The notes: a model not told the origin generated them from the sequence alone. Shown: positions 19,500 to 29,189, numbered from the stretch's first letter. The stretch: 64,000 nucleotides of DNA from JAIPEI01 sp964443135 (GCA_964443135.1 CAYUBQ010000004.1:1-64000); one strand, 5' to 3'. Numbers and translations: made by a program.

Positions 19500-19914
19500 T
19501 GAAAAATGACTTCTTGCGTTTTATGTTTATCGATGATAAAAATAGGATTATATTGCATTCGAGTAGTTTTATATTATATAGAAAAAATATTTCTGGTAAT
19601 TTGCTGTTTGTTCTATAAAGTAAATATGAAAAATATAGATATGATCCTTGGTTGAGTTTTAAATACTGAAAATGAAATATAATTCCTGCTGTAAGTGTCC
19701 TGGCTAATCTTACATCCCTACCTCCACGCCTGTAATCCCTATTGCCGTACCCGCTGGATTGTAATCCGAAGCGCTGGTCTCACGACGGTGTGGGCTGGCT
19801 GTTTTTAACCTTGACTATCCATGCGGATTGGATTAGAAGGGTATGTTCAACTTATGTAAATGACTAAGAAATGCCCGCTGGTCGTGTGAGTCGAGCGAGG
19901 GCGGAAATCCGGGT
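19500..19914 (+). other. Intergenic region without recognised genes
   Basis: The first ~180 bases continue the AT-rich foreign composition of the RHS tip; the rest returns towards the chromosomal average. No open frame, hairpin-plus-T-run terminator or insertion-sequence end could be supported on either strand. The lysS promoter presumably lies here but no convincing boxes were found. Confidence 0.5.
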
Positions 19915-19917
19915 GTG

Positions 19918-21402
19918 ATGGAATCGAGCAATCCGATCATTGAGGAGCGGCGAAGGAAGGCTGAGGCCCTTCAGGAGATGGGGGTTGCTCTCTACCCGGC
20001 GGGGTACGATCCGAACATCACGGCGGGGGAAGCCTTTGAACGGTTCGGGGAGATGGACGCCGAGGCCCTGGAGGCCGCTTCTGAGACGCACAAGATGGCC
20101 GGCCGGATCGTGAGCCGGCGGGATTTCGGCAAGGCCTCCTTCGTTCACATCAAGGATCGCTCGGGTCGCATCCAGGCGTACATCCGCAAGGACAAGGTGG
20201 GCGAGGAGGCCTTTCGGGCCTTCAAGCTCATGGACATCGGGGACATCGTCGGGGTCCGGGGTACGTTCTTCCGGACGCGGACGAACGAGCTGACCCTTCT
20301 GGCGGACGAGGTCAGACTCCTGACCAAGTCGCTCCGTCCCCTGCCGGAGAAGTGGCACGGCCTGACGGACAAGGAGACCCGGTACCGCCAGCGCTACGTG
20401 GACCTGATCGTCAACGACGACGTGCAGAAGGTCTTCGTCATGCGCAGCCGGATCGTGCAGCGCATCCGGGAGTTCTTCATCCACAAGGATTTTCTCGAGG
20501 TGGAGACCCCCATGATGCAGCCCATCCCCGGGGGGGCCACGGCCAGGCCGTTCAAGACCTACCACAACGCGCTCGGGATGGAGCTGTACCTGCGGGTGGC
20601 GCCGGAGCTCTACCTCAAGCGGCTCGTGGTCGGCGGGCTCGAGCGGGTGTTCGAGATCAACCGGAACTTCCGCAACGAGGGGGTGGACCTGAAGCACAAT
20701 CCGGAGTTCACCATGCTCGAGTTCTACATGGCCTACGCCACTTACGAGGAGATGATGGCGCTGAGCGAGGAGCTGTTCCTGGACCTGGTCACGAACCTCC
20801 TGGGCTCGTCTCGGCTGGAGTACCAGGGGGTGACCATCGATTTCACCCCACCCTGGCCGCGTATCCCGCTGAGGGAGGCCCTACGGGAGATCGGCGAGGT
20901 GAAGGAGGAGGTCCTGAAGGACAGGGAGGCTGCAGCCGGGCTTGCGCGGGAGCTCGAGATCCCCTTGTCCGAGCGGGACGGGCTCGGGAAGATCATGACC
21001 AAGCTCTTCGATCACCTCGTGGAACCCAGGCTGAACAACCCGACCTTCATCACGGAATACCCGACGGAGACCTCGCCGCTCTCGAGGATGAATGACGAGG
21101 ACCCATCGTTCACCGACCGGTTCGAGCTGTTCATCGGCGGCAAGGAGATCGCCAACGGGTTCACGGAGCTGAACGACCCCGACGACCAGCGCAGGCGTTT
21201 TCAGCGGCAGGTGGACCTGCGGGAGGCCGGGGACCGGGAGGCCCAGTTCATGGACCAGGACTACATCAACTCCCTGGAGTACGGCCTGCCTCCGACCGGA
21301 GGCGAAGGCATCGGGATCGACCGGGTGGTGATGCTGCTCACGGACTCCCCTTCCATTCGGGACGTGATCTTCTTTCCGCACATGCGGACCAAGGGCGGGT
21401 GA
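19918..21402 (+). CDS. lysS: Lysyl-tRNA synthetase (class II)
   Basis: Charges tRNA-Lys. It has 494 aa from the ATG at 19918; a GTG directly before it is also possible. The N-terminal OB-fold anticodon-binding domain (about 55-150) includes GRIVSRRDFGKASFVHIKDRSG. Class II motif 1 is near FLEVETPMMQPIPGG, motif 2 is in FEINRNFRNEGVDLKHNPEFTMLE, and motif 3 is the C-terminal GEGIGIDRVVMLLTDS. It heads the long plus-strand cluster that continues into lolC 35 nt downstream. Confidence 0.96.
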   Translation: MESSNPIIEERRRKAEALQEMGVALYPAGYDPNITAGEAFERFGEMDAEALEAASETHKMAGRIVSRRDFGKASFVHIKDRSGRIQAYIRKDKVGEEAFRAFKLMDIGDIVGVRGTFFRTRTNELTLLADEVRLLTKSLRPLPEKWHGLTDKETRYRQRYVDLIVNDDVQKVFVMRSRIVQRIREFFIHKDFLEVETPMMQPIPGGATARPFKTYHNALGMELYLRVAPELYLKRLVVGGLERVFEINRNFRNEGVDLKHNPEFTMLEFYMAYATYEEMMALSEELFLDLVTNLLGSSRLEYQGVTIDFTPPWPRIPLREALREIGEVKEEVLKDREAAAGLARELEIPLSERDGLGKIMTKLFDHLVEPRLNNPTFITEYPTETSPLSRMNDEDPSFTDRFELFIGGKEIANGFTELNDPDDQRRRFQRQVDLREAGDREAQFMDQDYINSLEYGLPPTGGEGIGIDRVVMLLTDSPSIRDVIFFPHMRTKGG

Positions 21403-21437
21403 TCGCCGCCGCGGCGGGCTGAAAGGGCAGGGCGTGG

Positions 21438-22664
21438 ATGGTTTTCGAGCTTTTTCTCGGTCTCCGGTACCTGAAAGCAAAGCGGAAGCAGACGTTCATC
21501 TCGGTCATCACCCTGATCTCGGTGGCCGGGGTGATGGTGGGCGTCATGGCGCTCGTGGTGGTCCTCTCGGTGATGAACGGCTTTCGCGCCGATCTGCTCT
21601 CCAAGATCCTGGGGGTGAACTCCCACCTCCTGGTCATGAGCTATGACGGGGCCTTTCCCGACTACGAAGCGCTCGAGAAGGAGGTGCGGGAGGCGGAAGG
21701 GGTGGTTGCGGCCAGTCCGTTCATCTACAGCCAGGTCATGGTGAACCATGCCGGAAAGGTCAGCGGCGCGGTGTACCGAGGCCTGGATCCGGAGACCGCC
21801 GGGAGCGTGATCGGCATCGAGGCCATGCTGGAGGCAGACGGCCTGGAAAAGCTGGATCGTGGAGGCCGCGAACGACCGGGAATCATCCTGGGCAAGCAGC
21901 TGGCGCGCCAGATCGGCGTGCGCATCGGCAGCGAGGTGTCCCTGATCTCGCCCCAGGGAAAGCTGACGCCCATGGGGCGTACGCCCAACAATCGAACCTA
22001 CAGGGTGGTGGACCTCTTCGACTCCGGCATGTACGAGTACGACGCCTCCCTGGCCTACGTGTCCCTGGAGGAGGCGCAGGACTTTCTCGGCATGAAGGAT
22101 CGCGTGACCGGTCTGGAGGTCCGGGTGGAGAACGTGGACCGGTCGGACGAGGTGGCCTCCACCCTGGAAAAGGAGCTCGGCTACCCCTTCTGGACCAAGG
22201 ACTGGAAGCTCATGAACCGGAGCCTGTTCGCGGCGCTCAAGCTCGAGAAGATCACCATGTTCGTCATCCTGACCATGATCGTCCTGGTGGGTGCGCTCAA
22301 CATCATCAGCACGCTCGTGATGGTGGTCATGGAGAAGACGCGGGACATGGCGATCCTGAGGGCCATGGGGGCCACGGCCAGAAGCATCATGGCCGTGTTC
22401 ATGCTGCAGGGGCTCCTGGTGGGGGTCGTGGGGACGCTGGCGGGGCTGGCCTCGGGGCTGGGGATCTGCCACCTGCTGGCCAAGTACAGGTTCATCACCC
22501 TGCCGGCCGACGTCTACTACATCTCGACCCTGCCTGTACGGGTCGAGGCCTGGGACGTGACCTTCGTCGCACTCGCCGCTGTTGGAATCTCGTTTCTGGC
22601 AACCATTTACCCGTCGTGGTACGCGGCAAGGCTCAATCCCGTCGAAGCGCTACGTTACGAATGA
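21438..22664 (+). CDS. lolC: Lipoprotein-releasing ABC transporter permease LolC/LolE
   Basis: Inner-membrane subunit of the LolCDE machine, which extracts outer-membrane lipoproteins and passes them to LolA. It has 408 aa. One N-terminal helix (about 20-48, FISVITLISVAGVMVGVMALVV), a ~200-residue periplasmic MacB-like domain, then three C-terminal helices form the FtsX/LolC fold. The conserved N-terminal FLGLRYLKAKRKQTFIS is present. Only one permease gene is seen before lolD, so the complex is probably a homodimer of this protein with LolD. The stop is followed closely by lolD. Confidence 0.92.
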   Translation: MVFELFLGLRYLKAKRKQTFISVITLISVAGVMVGVMALVVVLSVMNGFRADLLSKILGVNSHLLVMSYDGAFPDYEALEKEVREAEGVVAASPFIYSQVMVNHAGKVSGAVYRGLDPETAGSVIGIEAMLEADGLEKLDRGGRERPGIILGKQLARQIGVRIGSEVSLISPQGKLTPMGRTPNNRTYRVVDLFDSGMYEYDASLAYVSLEEAQDFLGMKDRVTGLEVRVENVDRSDEVASTLEKELGYPFWTKDWKLMNRSLFAALKLEKITMFVILTMIVLVGALNIISTLVMVVMEKTRDMAILRAMGATARSIMAVFMLQGLLVGVVGTLAGLASGLGICHLLAKYRFITLPADVYYISTLPVRVEAWDVTFVALAAVGISFLATIYPSWYAARLNPVEALRYE

Positions 22665-22683
22665 GGAGTCACCCAGGGACCCG

Positions 22684-23355
22684 GTGCTCGTACTCGAAAA
22701 CATACACAAGTCGTTCACGCACAACGGCAACATCATCGACGTGCTGCGCGGAATCGATCTCTCCGTAAGTCAGGGAGACACGCTGGCCCTGCTGGGGGCA
22801 TCCGGGGTGGGCAAGTCCACTCTGCTCAACGTCATGGGCACGCTGGAGCTGCCGACAACGGGGAGGGTCCTGTTCGAGGACCGGAGCGTGGGAGAGTTGA
22901 CCGAGGCGGCCCTCTGCAGGCTCCGAAACCGGGACATCGGGTTCGTGTTTCAGTTCCATCACCTGCTGCTGGAGTTCGACGCCGTCGAGAACACGGTCAT
23001 GCCCGCGCTCATCGCACGGCGCTCGCGCAGGGACGCGATGCGGAAGGCCGAAGAAATTCTGGCCAAGGTGGGTCTCGAGCGGCGGATGAAGCACCGGATC
23101 GGGGAGCTGTCGGGGGGAGAGCAGCAGAGGGTGGCCATTGCAAGGTCGCTGATCATGAACCCCAAGCTGCTGCTGGCCGATGAGCCGACGGGTAACCTGG
23201 ATCGCGTCACCGGCGAGGAGATCGTGGACCTCCTCCTCCGGTTGAATCGAGAGAAGGGGCTGGCCATGGTCGTCGCGACCCACAACGAGCGTCTTGCAGG
23301 CCGGCTCGACCGGAGGATGGAGATCGTAGACGGCCGAATCCAAGCTCAGGAATGA
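22684..23355 (+). CDS. lolD: Lipoprotein-releasing ABC transporter ATPase LolD
   Basis: ATPase driving lipoprotein release with the upstream permease. It has 223 aa from GTG 22684. The Walker A motif GASGVGKST is at 38-46, the Q-loop is in GFVFQFHHLLLEF, the signature LSGGEQQRVAIARSL near 142-156, and Walker B with LLADEPTGNLD. GTG is chosen because the family starts about two residues before the first strand and AGGGAC lies just upstream. In-frame codons further 5' fall inside lolC. Element A begins exactly at the stop codon. Confidence 0.93.
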   Translation: MLVLENIHKSFTHNGNIIDVLRGIDLSVSQGDTLALLGASGVGKSTLLNVMGTLELPTTGRVLFEDRSVGELTEAALCRLRNRDIGFVFQFHHLLLEFDAVENTVMPALIARRSRRDAMRKAEEILAKVGLERRMKHRIGELSGGEQQRVAIARSLIMNPKLLLADEPTGNLDRVTGEEIVDLLLRLNREKGLAMVVATHNERLAGRLDRRMEIVDGRIQAQE

Positions 23356-23446
23356 CGGATTCGCTGAAACCCGCTCATCCGCTGCTGCGCAGATATGAAC
23401 TTGTTCGAATAACCGGTCCAGCTTCTGACGCTGGGGGCTTTTTTTT
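23353..23446 (+). repeat. Intergenic repeat element, copy A
   Basis: About 94 bp between lolD and bamA, similar to copy B at 29190-29280. Shared blocks in the same order are ATTCGC, AAACCCGCTCA, CGC, GCTG, GATAT and GGGGCTTTTT. It begins at the lolD TGA and ends in a CCAGC-7 nt-GCTGG hairpin, GGGC and eight T, so the 3' end could act as an intrinsic terminator or attenuator ahead of bamA. Confidence 0.7.
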
Positions 23447-23473
23447 CAGGTCCACCAGGAATAGGGGAGGCAC

Positions 23474-26164
23474 ATGAGGGGCAGACTCAGACCCGTGCGG
23501 ACTGTCAGGACGATGGTGTCGATGGTGGTGATGATCACCCTGTTCTGGATCGCCGGATCGGGATCGTCCAGGGGGGAGATTCTTCCCCGCGTGGGTGTCC
23601 TGCCGTTCCGGGTCCACTCCCTCACGCCCATGGATCATCTGAGGCAAGGGCTCCAGGAGATGCTCATCAACCGGCTGGCGGAAAAAGGGTTCGACGTCGT
23701 TCCGGCCGGAGAGATCAACGAGCACCCCATGGCCTATCTCCCCATGTTCGAGGTTCGGGATCTCCGAACCATCGGCGGCGACCTGGGCACCCGCTGGGTC
23801 TTCTCCGGCAGCATCACCCAGGTGGGGCGAAAGATCAGCCTGGACATCAAGGGGGTGAACGTCCCCGCCGAGGCTCCGACGTTTTCCGTGTTCGTGGTCG
23901 AGGACGACATGGAACGCCTTTCGGATGCGGCGGACCGGGTCGCCGACGGGATCTACAACCAGGTGGCCGGGGTGGTCCAGATCGATTCCATCGAGGTCCG
24001 GGGGAACAAGCGGATCGAGAAGGAGGCGATTCGGGCCGTCATCGGAAGCCGCGAAGGAGACAGGCTGGACCAGGACGTCCTGGACCGGGACCTGCGGTCC
24101 GTGTACAAGATGGGGTACTTCACCGACGTGAACATCGAGGTGGAGGACAGCGAGGAAGGGAAGGTCGTTACCTTCAACGTCGAGGAGAAGCCTTCCATCG
24201 GCAGCATCGTGTTCAGAGGAAACGACGAGTTCGACGACGACGAGCTGGCGGAGGAGGTCGGCATCAAGCGATATGCCATCCTGAACCGGAGCGAGGTCAC
24301 CCAAAGCGTCAACCGGCTCGAGGAGTTTTACCGCCAGGCGGGATACTACAACATCCAGATCCGGGAGCAGATCGAGGAGATGGCCGGGAACGAGGTCTCC
24401 CTGGTCTACGAAATCGACGAGGGGGAGAAGGTCTACGTTACCCACATCGAGTTTCAGGGAAACGATGCGTTCGAGGACGACGATCTCAAGGAGATCATGG
24501 AGACCAGCGAAAAGGGGTTCCTCTCCTGGTTCACGAAGTCGGGCCTCCTGGACAGGAAAATGCTGGAGTTCGACCTCCACAAGATCGGTTCGTTTTACCA
24601 CAACCACGGCTACATCAAGGCGAGGACCGGAGAGCCGGAGATCACCTACAAGGAAGGCGACGGTCTCACGATCACCATCGAGGTCATCGAAGGTCCCCAA
24701 TACGGCGTGGACCAGGTGGAGGTGGCAGGCGACCTGATTCGGGAGCCGGAGGAGCTCCTGGCCGAGACCGGAATTCAGGAGGAGGAGTACTTCAACCGGG
24801 AAGTGGTGAGGAAGGACGCCCTCGTCCTGCAGGAGCTCTATGCCAACGAAGGGTACGCCTATGCCGAGGTGGATCCCATGGTGGTGGAGGATGAGGAGAG
24901 CAAAACCGTGGACATCGCCTACCGGGTCTCCAAGGGCGTGAAGGTGCGGTTCGAGCGCATCAACATCGGAGGAAACCAGGCCACCCGGGACAAGGTGATC
25001 CGGCGGGAGCTCAAGGCCATCGAGGGGGAGACCTACAGTCACAAAGCGCTCAAGAAGGGGACCGAGAACCTCCACCGGCTGGGCTTCTTCGAGGAGGTCG
25101 AGGTCCAGACCGAGCAGGGCGCCAGCGAGGAGGATATGGTCGTCAACGTCAACGTGAAGGAGCGGGCCACCGGATCCTTCAGCCTGGGCGCCGGGTACAG
25201 CTCCTTCGACAAGACCATGGGCTCGGTCGCGATCACCGAGAGGAACCTCTTCGGCTACGGCCAGCAGCTGAAGCTCTCGGCGCGGGTCGGATCGCGGACC
25301 CAGCAGTTCGACCTGCGGTTCACCGAGCCCTGGTTCCTGGGCACGCGCGTGGCAGCGGGGTTCGACCTCTACAAGTGGGAGCGGGAGTACTGGGAGTACA
25401 CCAAGGACAGCCTGGGCGGAGCCGTTCGATTCCGATTCCCCGTCGGCATCGACGAGGAGTACACCCGCGGGAGCGTGCGCTACATTTACGACGACGCGGA
25501 TGTCACGGACATCGATCCGGGCGCCGCCACCGTGATTCAGGACATGGAGGGAAGGAACGTCAAGAGCAGCATCACCCTCGGGCTGGAGCGGGACTCCAAG
25601 GACCGGCCTTTCCTCACCACCAAGGGCTCGTACAGCTACATCACCTACGAGCATGCCGGGGGATTTCTGGGAGGGGACTCCGCCTTCGGCAAGGTCGAGG
25701 CCTCCACGGCCTGGTACTTCCCGTTCCCCTGGGACACGGTCTTCGTCCTCAGGGGACAGTGGGGCTGGGCTGGAGAGCGCTCGGACGGCAAGCTGCCCCT
25801 CTACGAAAAGTTCTACCTCGGCGGGATCGATTCGGTGCGCGGCTTCGAGTACGGGACCATCTCTCCCAGGGACCCGGCCACCAACGACCGGATCGGCGGG
25901 GAGAAGATGATGGCGTACACCGTGGAGTACCGGTTCCCGGTGATGCAGGAGCAGGGCCTCGTGGGCGTGGCCTTCTTCGACGCGGGCAACGTCTTCACCG
26001 AGGACGAGAGCTACGGCTTCGGAGGGATTCGCAAGTCCGCGGGAGCCGGCATCCGCTGGTACTCTCCGTTCGGACCGCTTCGGGTGGAGTACGGATGGAA
26101 CCTGAGCCCGGAGTTCGACGAACCGTCGGGCAACCTGGAGTTCAGCATCGGTGGAACGTTCTGA
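23474..26164 (+). CDS. bamA: Outer membrane protein assembly factor BamA with an extra N-terminal domain
   Basis: Inserts beta-barrel proteins into the outer membrane. At 896 aa it is longer than the ~800-aa norm. A signal segment (about 12-32) is followed by a ~120-residue domain (VGVLPFRVHS...LQEMLINRLAEKGFDVVPAGEIN...WVFSGSITQVGRKISLDI). This resembles TolB-N/FlgO-type periplasmic domains rather than a POTRA. Five POTRA repeats run from about 173 (IDSIEVRGNKRI) to ~560. The barrel ends with the C-terminal FSIGGTF; DSVRGFEYG carries the VRGF barrel motif. The position before ompH-lpxD-fabZ-lpxA is the classical bam/lpx order. Confidence 0.95.
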   Translation: MRGRLRPVRTVRTMVSMVVMITLFWIAGSGSSRGEILPRVGVLPFRVHSLTPMDHLRQGLQEMLINRLAEKGFDVVPAGEINEHPMAYLPMFEVRDLRTIGGDLGTRWVFSGSITQVGRKISLDIKGVNVPAEAPTFSVFVVEDDMERLSDAADRVADGIYNQVAGVVQIDSIEVRGNKRIEKEAIRAVIGSREGDRLDQDVLDRDLRSVYKMGYFTDVNIEVEDSEEGKVVTFNVEEKPSIGSIVFRGNDEFDDDELAEEVGIKRYAILNRSEVTQSVNRLEEFYRQAGYYNIQIREQIEEMAGNEVSLVYEIDEGEKVYVTHIEFQGNDAFEDDDLKEIMETSEKGFLSWFTKSGLLDRKMLEFDLHKIGSFYHNHGYIKARTGEPEITYKEGDGLTITIEVIEGPQYGVDQVEVAGDLIREPEELLAETGIQEEEYFNREVVRKDALVLQELYANEGYAYAEVDPMVVEDEESKTVDIAYRVSKGVKVRFERINIGGNQATRDKVIRRELKAIEGETYSHKALKKGTENLHRLGFFEEVEVQTEQGASEEDMVVNVNVKERATGSFSLGAGYSSFDKTMGSVAITERNLFGYGQQLKLSARVGSRTQQFDLRFTEPWFLGTRVAAGFDLYKWEREYWEYTKDSLGGAVRFRFPVGIDEEYTRGSVRYIYDDADVTDIDPGAATVIQDMEGRNVKSSITLGLERDSKDRPFLTTKGSYSYITYEHAGGFLGGDSAFGKVEASTAWYFPFPWDTVFVLRGQWGWAGERSDGKLPLYEKFYLGGIDSVRGFEYGTISPRDPATNDRIGGEKMMAYTVEYRFPVMQEQGLVGVAFFDAGNVFTEDESYGFGGIRKSAGAGIRWYSPFGPLRVEYGWNLSPEFDEPSGNLEFSIGGTF

Positions 26165-26246
26165 CCCGCCGGTGGGTGCCGTCAAAACAATCATCCGGTG
26201 TGCTCGAGAGAGGGCATCGGACCTGCGCATGAAAAGGGGGAAAAGT

Positions 26247-26771
26247 ATGACACGTTTTGCAAGGGGAATCATCGTGCCGCTGGTGCTGATCGGTTTTCTG
26301 GTCGGTCCCGCCTGGGCGGCGGATGTCAAGATCGGCGTGGTGAATGTGAAGGAGTTCCAGGATGAGTCCGCAACGTTCCAAAAGATCCGCGATGAGCTGA
26401 AGCGCAAGTTCGAGGCCCTCCAGCAGAAGCTGGAGGCGGAGAGGCAGGCCCTCGTGCAGCTGGAGGAGGATTTTCGGAAGCAGAGCATGATGCTGAGCCT
26501 CGGTGCGAGAGACGACAAACGGAGCGAGCTGGAGAAGAAGAGGCGATACTACAAGTACCTTGCCGAGGACCTCTCCGAGCAGATGAAGGACGCCGAGCGG
26601 GATGCCACCCGCCGGGTGCTGCAGGAGCTGGAGGGCGTCGTGAAGACCATCGCCGCGGAGGACGGGTTCACGCTGATCCTGGAGAGAAACTCCCCCGGGA
26701 TGGTTTACGTGGACGATGCCATCAACATCACCGACCGGGTGATCCAGGCCTACGACCGGGCGAACCGGTAG
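26247..26771 (+). CDS. skp: OmpH/Skp family periplasmic chaperone
   Basis: Holdase for unfolded outer-membrane proteins en route to BamA. It has 174 aa. A cleavable signal peptide ends at ...VGPAWA (about residue 24), followed by a short beta segment IGVVNVKEF. Long charged coiled-coil arms run about 45-140 (EALQQKLEAERQALVQLEE), and a closing strand LILERNSPGMVYVDDAINIT returns to the trimer body. ATG 26247 is preferred because AGGGGG lies 6-7 nt upstream; an ATG 18 nt earlier is possible. Confidence 0.9.
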   Translation: MTRFARGIIVPLVLIGFLVGPAWAADVKIGVVNVKEFQDESATFQKIRDELKRKFEALQQKLEAERQALVQLEEDFRKQSMMLSLGARDDKRSELEKKRRYYKYLAEDLSEQMKDAERDATRRVLQELEGVVKTIAAEDGFTLILERNSPGMVYVDDAINITDRVIQAYDRANR

Positions 26772-26804
26772 CCGCCGTGCATAGGGTCCAGTTTTCGGGG
26801 GACC

Positions 26805-27854
26805 ATGGGAGCAAACCGGACATACGCACTCGAGGAGATCGCGGCACTCGCGGGCGGGCGTGTGCTCGGCGACGGAACCTTCCGCGTGTCGGGGATCCGT
26901 TCGCTCGAGGACGCGACGGAGGAGGAGATCGCGCCCCTCACGGACCGCCGGTATCTCGGCCTCCTGGAATCGACGCGCGCCGGTGCCCTGATCGTGGGAA
27001 AGGACGTTCCGGCCTTTCCGCGCCCCCAGGTCGTGGTGGACCGTCCCGACCTGGCCTGCGCAAGGACGGCCCGTCTCTTCGCCCCGCGTGCCTCGGGGTT
27101 CGAGGGCGTGCACGGGCAGGCCTTCATCCACGAGAGCAGCCGGCTCGGGCGGGAGGTCACCGTTCATCCCGGAGTGTACGTGGGTGAGGACTCGGTGATC
27201 GGCGATCGCGCCGTGCTTTACCCAGGCGTGTTTGTGGGGGACCGGACCCGGATCGGCGACGGAACCGTGGTTCACCCCAACGTCTCCGTGCTCCACGACT
27301 GCTCGGTGGGGAGCGGGGTGATCCTCCACGCGGGAACGGTGATCGGTGCGGACGGTTTCGGCTTCGTGAGGGACGGCGAGGAGAGCGTCAAGGTCCCCCA
27401 GATCGGAACCGTGCGCATCGACGACGACGTGGAGATCGGCGCGAACTGCACCATCGACCGCGGCGCCCTCGGAACGACCTGGATCAAGCGCGGCGTGAAG
27501 ATGGACAATTTGATCCAGATCGCGCACAACGTCGTTGTGGGCGAGGGCACGGTCATCGTCGCTCAGACGGGCGTTTCCGGCAGTGTGGAGATCGGCCGGG
27601 GCGTGGTGATCGGCGGGCAGGTGGGGATCGGCGACCACCTGAACGTGGGGGACCGGGCCATGATCGGCTCCCAGGCGGGCGTGGCCAAGTCGGTCCAACC
27701 CGGCGAGCTGGTTTCCGGGACCCCCGCCATATCCCACCGCCTGTGGTTGAAGACGAGTCGGCTCCTGACCCGCCTGCCAGCTCTGAATGAAAGGGTCCGA
27801 AGCCTGGAGAAGACCGTGGATGCCTTGATGCGACGCCTGGACGGACGGGAGTGA
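26805..27854 (+). CDS. lpxD: UDP-3-O-acylglucosamine N-acyltransferase
   Basis: Third committed lipid A step: N-acylates UDP-3-O-acyl-GlcN using acyl-ACP. It has 349 aa. The N-terminal uridine-binding domain (about 1-100) contains SGIRSLEDATEEEIAPL. A left-handed beta-helix of hexapeptide repeats follows (about 110-310), with catalytic His in IAHNVVVGEGTVIVAQTG and the GADGFGF loop. A C-terminal helix, VRSLEKTVDALMRRL, trimerises or binds ACP. It lies 33 nt after skp. Confidence 0.96.
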   Translation: MGANRTYALEEIAALAGGRVLGDGTFRVSGIRSLEDATEEEIAPLTDRRYLGLLESTRAGALIVGKDVPAFPRPQVVVDRPDLACARTARLFAPRASGFEGVHGQAFIHESSRLGREVTVHPGVYVGEDSVIGDRAVLYPGVFVGDRTRIGDGTVVHPNVSVLHDCSVGSGVILHAGTVIGADGFGFVRDGEESVKVPQIGTVRIDDDVEIGANCTIDRGALGTTWIKRGVKMDNLIQIAHNVVVGEGTVIVAQTGVSGSVEIGRGVVIGGQVGIGDHLNVGDRAMIGSQAGVAKSVQPGELVSGTPAISHRLWLKTSRLLTRLPALNERVRSLEKTVDALMRRLDGRE

Positions 27855-27912
27855 TTCGAGCCGACGGGCCCGGATCCCGAGCGCCGTACGGTGAGAACGG
27901 GGGTGTGCGGGC

Positions 27913-28362
27913 ATGGTGGAGCTGCCGCTTTATGTCGAGGATATCAAGAGAATCCTGCCGCATCGATATCCCTTCCTGCTCGTGGATCGCATTACGGAGC
28001 TGGAGCTGGGGAAGCGAATCGTGGGGTACAAATGCGTCACGGTCAACGAGCCGTTTTTCCAGGGCCACTTTCCCATGGAGCCCATCATGCCGGGCGTTCT
28101 GATCATCGAGGGCATGGCCCAGACCGGCGGGGTGCTGGGGAGGGTCTCCGTCACGGAAACCGAGGGGATCGAGCCGGGAAACGCCACCTTCTTCATGGCC
28201 ATCGACAAGGTGAAGTTTCGAAGGCCGGTGGTCCCGGGGGACCGGCTGGTGTACGAGATCACGGCCCTCCGTACGGGGTCCCGCATCTGGAAGGTGGAGG
28301 GCAAGGCCAGGGTGGACGACGAGCTGGCCGCGGAGGCCCAGCTCGTGGCTCAGGTGGGCTGA
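27913..28362 (+). CDS. fabZ: 3-hydroxyacyl-[ACP] dehydratase FabZ
   Basis: Hot-dog-fold dehydratase of fatty-acid elongation; by drawing on 3-hydroxyacyl-ACP it competes with LpxA and LpxD. It has 149 aa. Catalytic H52 (FFQGHFPMEPIMPG) and E66 (IIEGMAQTGG) are in place, with the N-terminal ILPHRYPFLLVDR signature. The ATG is at 27913, 58 nt after lpxD. The neighbouring lpx genes reflect the usual balance point between membrane and lipid A supply. Confidence 0.96.
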   Translation: MVELPLYVEDIKRILPHRYPFLLVDRITELELGKRIVGYKCVTVNEPFFQGHFPMEPIMPGVLIIEGMAQTGGVLGRVSVTETEGIEPGNATFFMAIDKVKFRRPVVPGDRLVYEITALRTGSRIWKVEGKARVDDELAAEAQLVAQVG

Positions 28363-28414
28363 TCTCCGTGTGCCCTTGAAGACACAGACGTTCCAGGAAG
28401 AGAACGAGGAGAGC

Positions 28415-29188
28415 ATGGACATTCATCCCACGGCGGTGGTCGGTGCAGGGTCCGAGCTGGCCGCCGGCGTCCAGATCGGACCCTGCACCTGCATCGGAGA
28501 GAACGTCAAGATCGGCAAAGGCACGATCATCGGGTCACACGTGAGCATCGAGGGAAACACCGAGATCGGAGAGGGGAACCGGATCTCCCCCTTCGCCTCC
28601 ATCGGTTCGCCCCCCCAGGATGTGGGGTACAAGGGGGAGGACACCAGGGTCGTCATCGGGGACAACAACGTCATCCGTGAGTTCGCGACCATCAACCGGG
28701 CCACGACGAAGCAGGACTGGCTGACCGAGATCGGGAACGACAACTACATCATGGCTTACGCCCACGTCGCCCACGACTGCCGGCTGGGCAATCGCATCAT
28801 CATGAGCAACGTGGCGACCCTGGGCGGGCACATCGAGATCGGGGATCACGCCATCCTGGGCGGGCTCGTGGCGGTCCACCAGTTCGTCCGCATCGGTGCC
28901 TACGCCTTCCTGGGCGCCAAGTCGGGTATCGACCGGGACGTCCCTCCCTTCATGATCACCGCCGGCCCCAGGGCCAGGCTCTACGGAGTCAACCGGAAGG
29001 GACTGGAGAGGATGGGCTTCGAGAAGCGGGCCGTAGACGGGCTCAAGGCGGCCTATCGAATCATCTGGAGGGAAAACCGCAGCTTTCGGGAAGGCGTGGA
29101 CGAGGTTCGGCAAAGCGTCCCGTCCAGCCCGGAGCTGGAGCTTCTTTTGGAGTTCCTGCAAGAGTCGAAGCGCGGCATCCTGCGATGA
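28415..29188 (+). CDS. lpxA: UDP-N-acetylglucosamine O-acyltransferase
   Basis: First step of lipid A synthesis. It has 257 aa. A left-handed beta-helix starts at MDIHPTAVVGAGSEL. The catalytic histidine region is YAHVAHDC (H117/H120; H120 corresponds to E. coli H125). A C-terminal helical domain follows GVNRKGLERMGF. ATG 28415 is chosen over an upstream in-frame codon because GAGGAGAGC lies directly before it and the protein then starts at the family N-terminus. A Gfo/Idh/MocA gene nearby raises the question whether it uses UDP-GlcNAc or the 3-amino analogue. Confidence 0.96.
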   Translation: MDIHPTAVVGAGSELAAGVQIGPCTCIGENVKIGKGTIIGSHVSIEGNTEIGEGNRISPFASIGSPPQDVGYKGEDTRVVIGDNNVIREFATINRATTKQDWLTEIGNDNYIMAYAHVAHDCRLGNRIIMSNVATLGGHIEIGDHAILGGLVAVHQFVRIGAYAFLGAKSGIDRDVPPFMITAGPRARLYGVNRKGLERMGFEKRAVDGLKAAYRIIWRENRSFREGVDEVRQSVPSSPELELLLEFLQESKRGILR

Positions 29189-29189
29189 T

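Noticed and set aside
23375..26518. A minus-strand open frame of over 1,000 codons opposite bamA and skp
   Set aside because: It mirrors the high-GC third-position bias of bamA. Its sequence is His/Leu/Val/Pro-rich with no domain, and the plus strand holds unmistakable genes.
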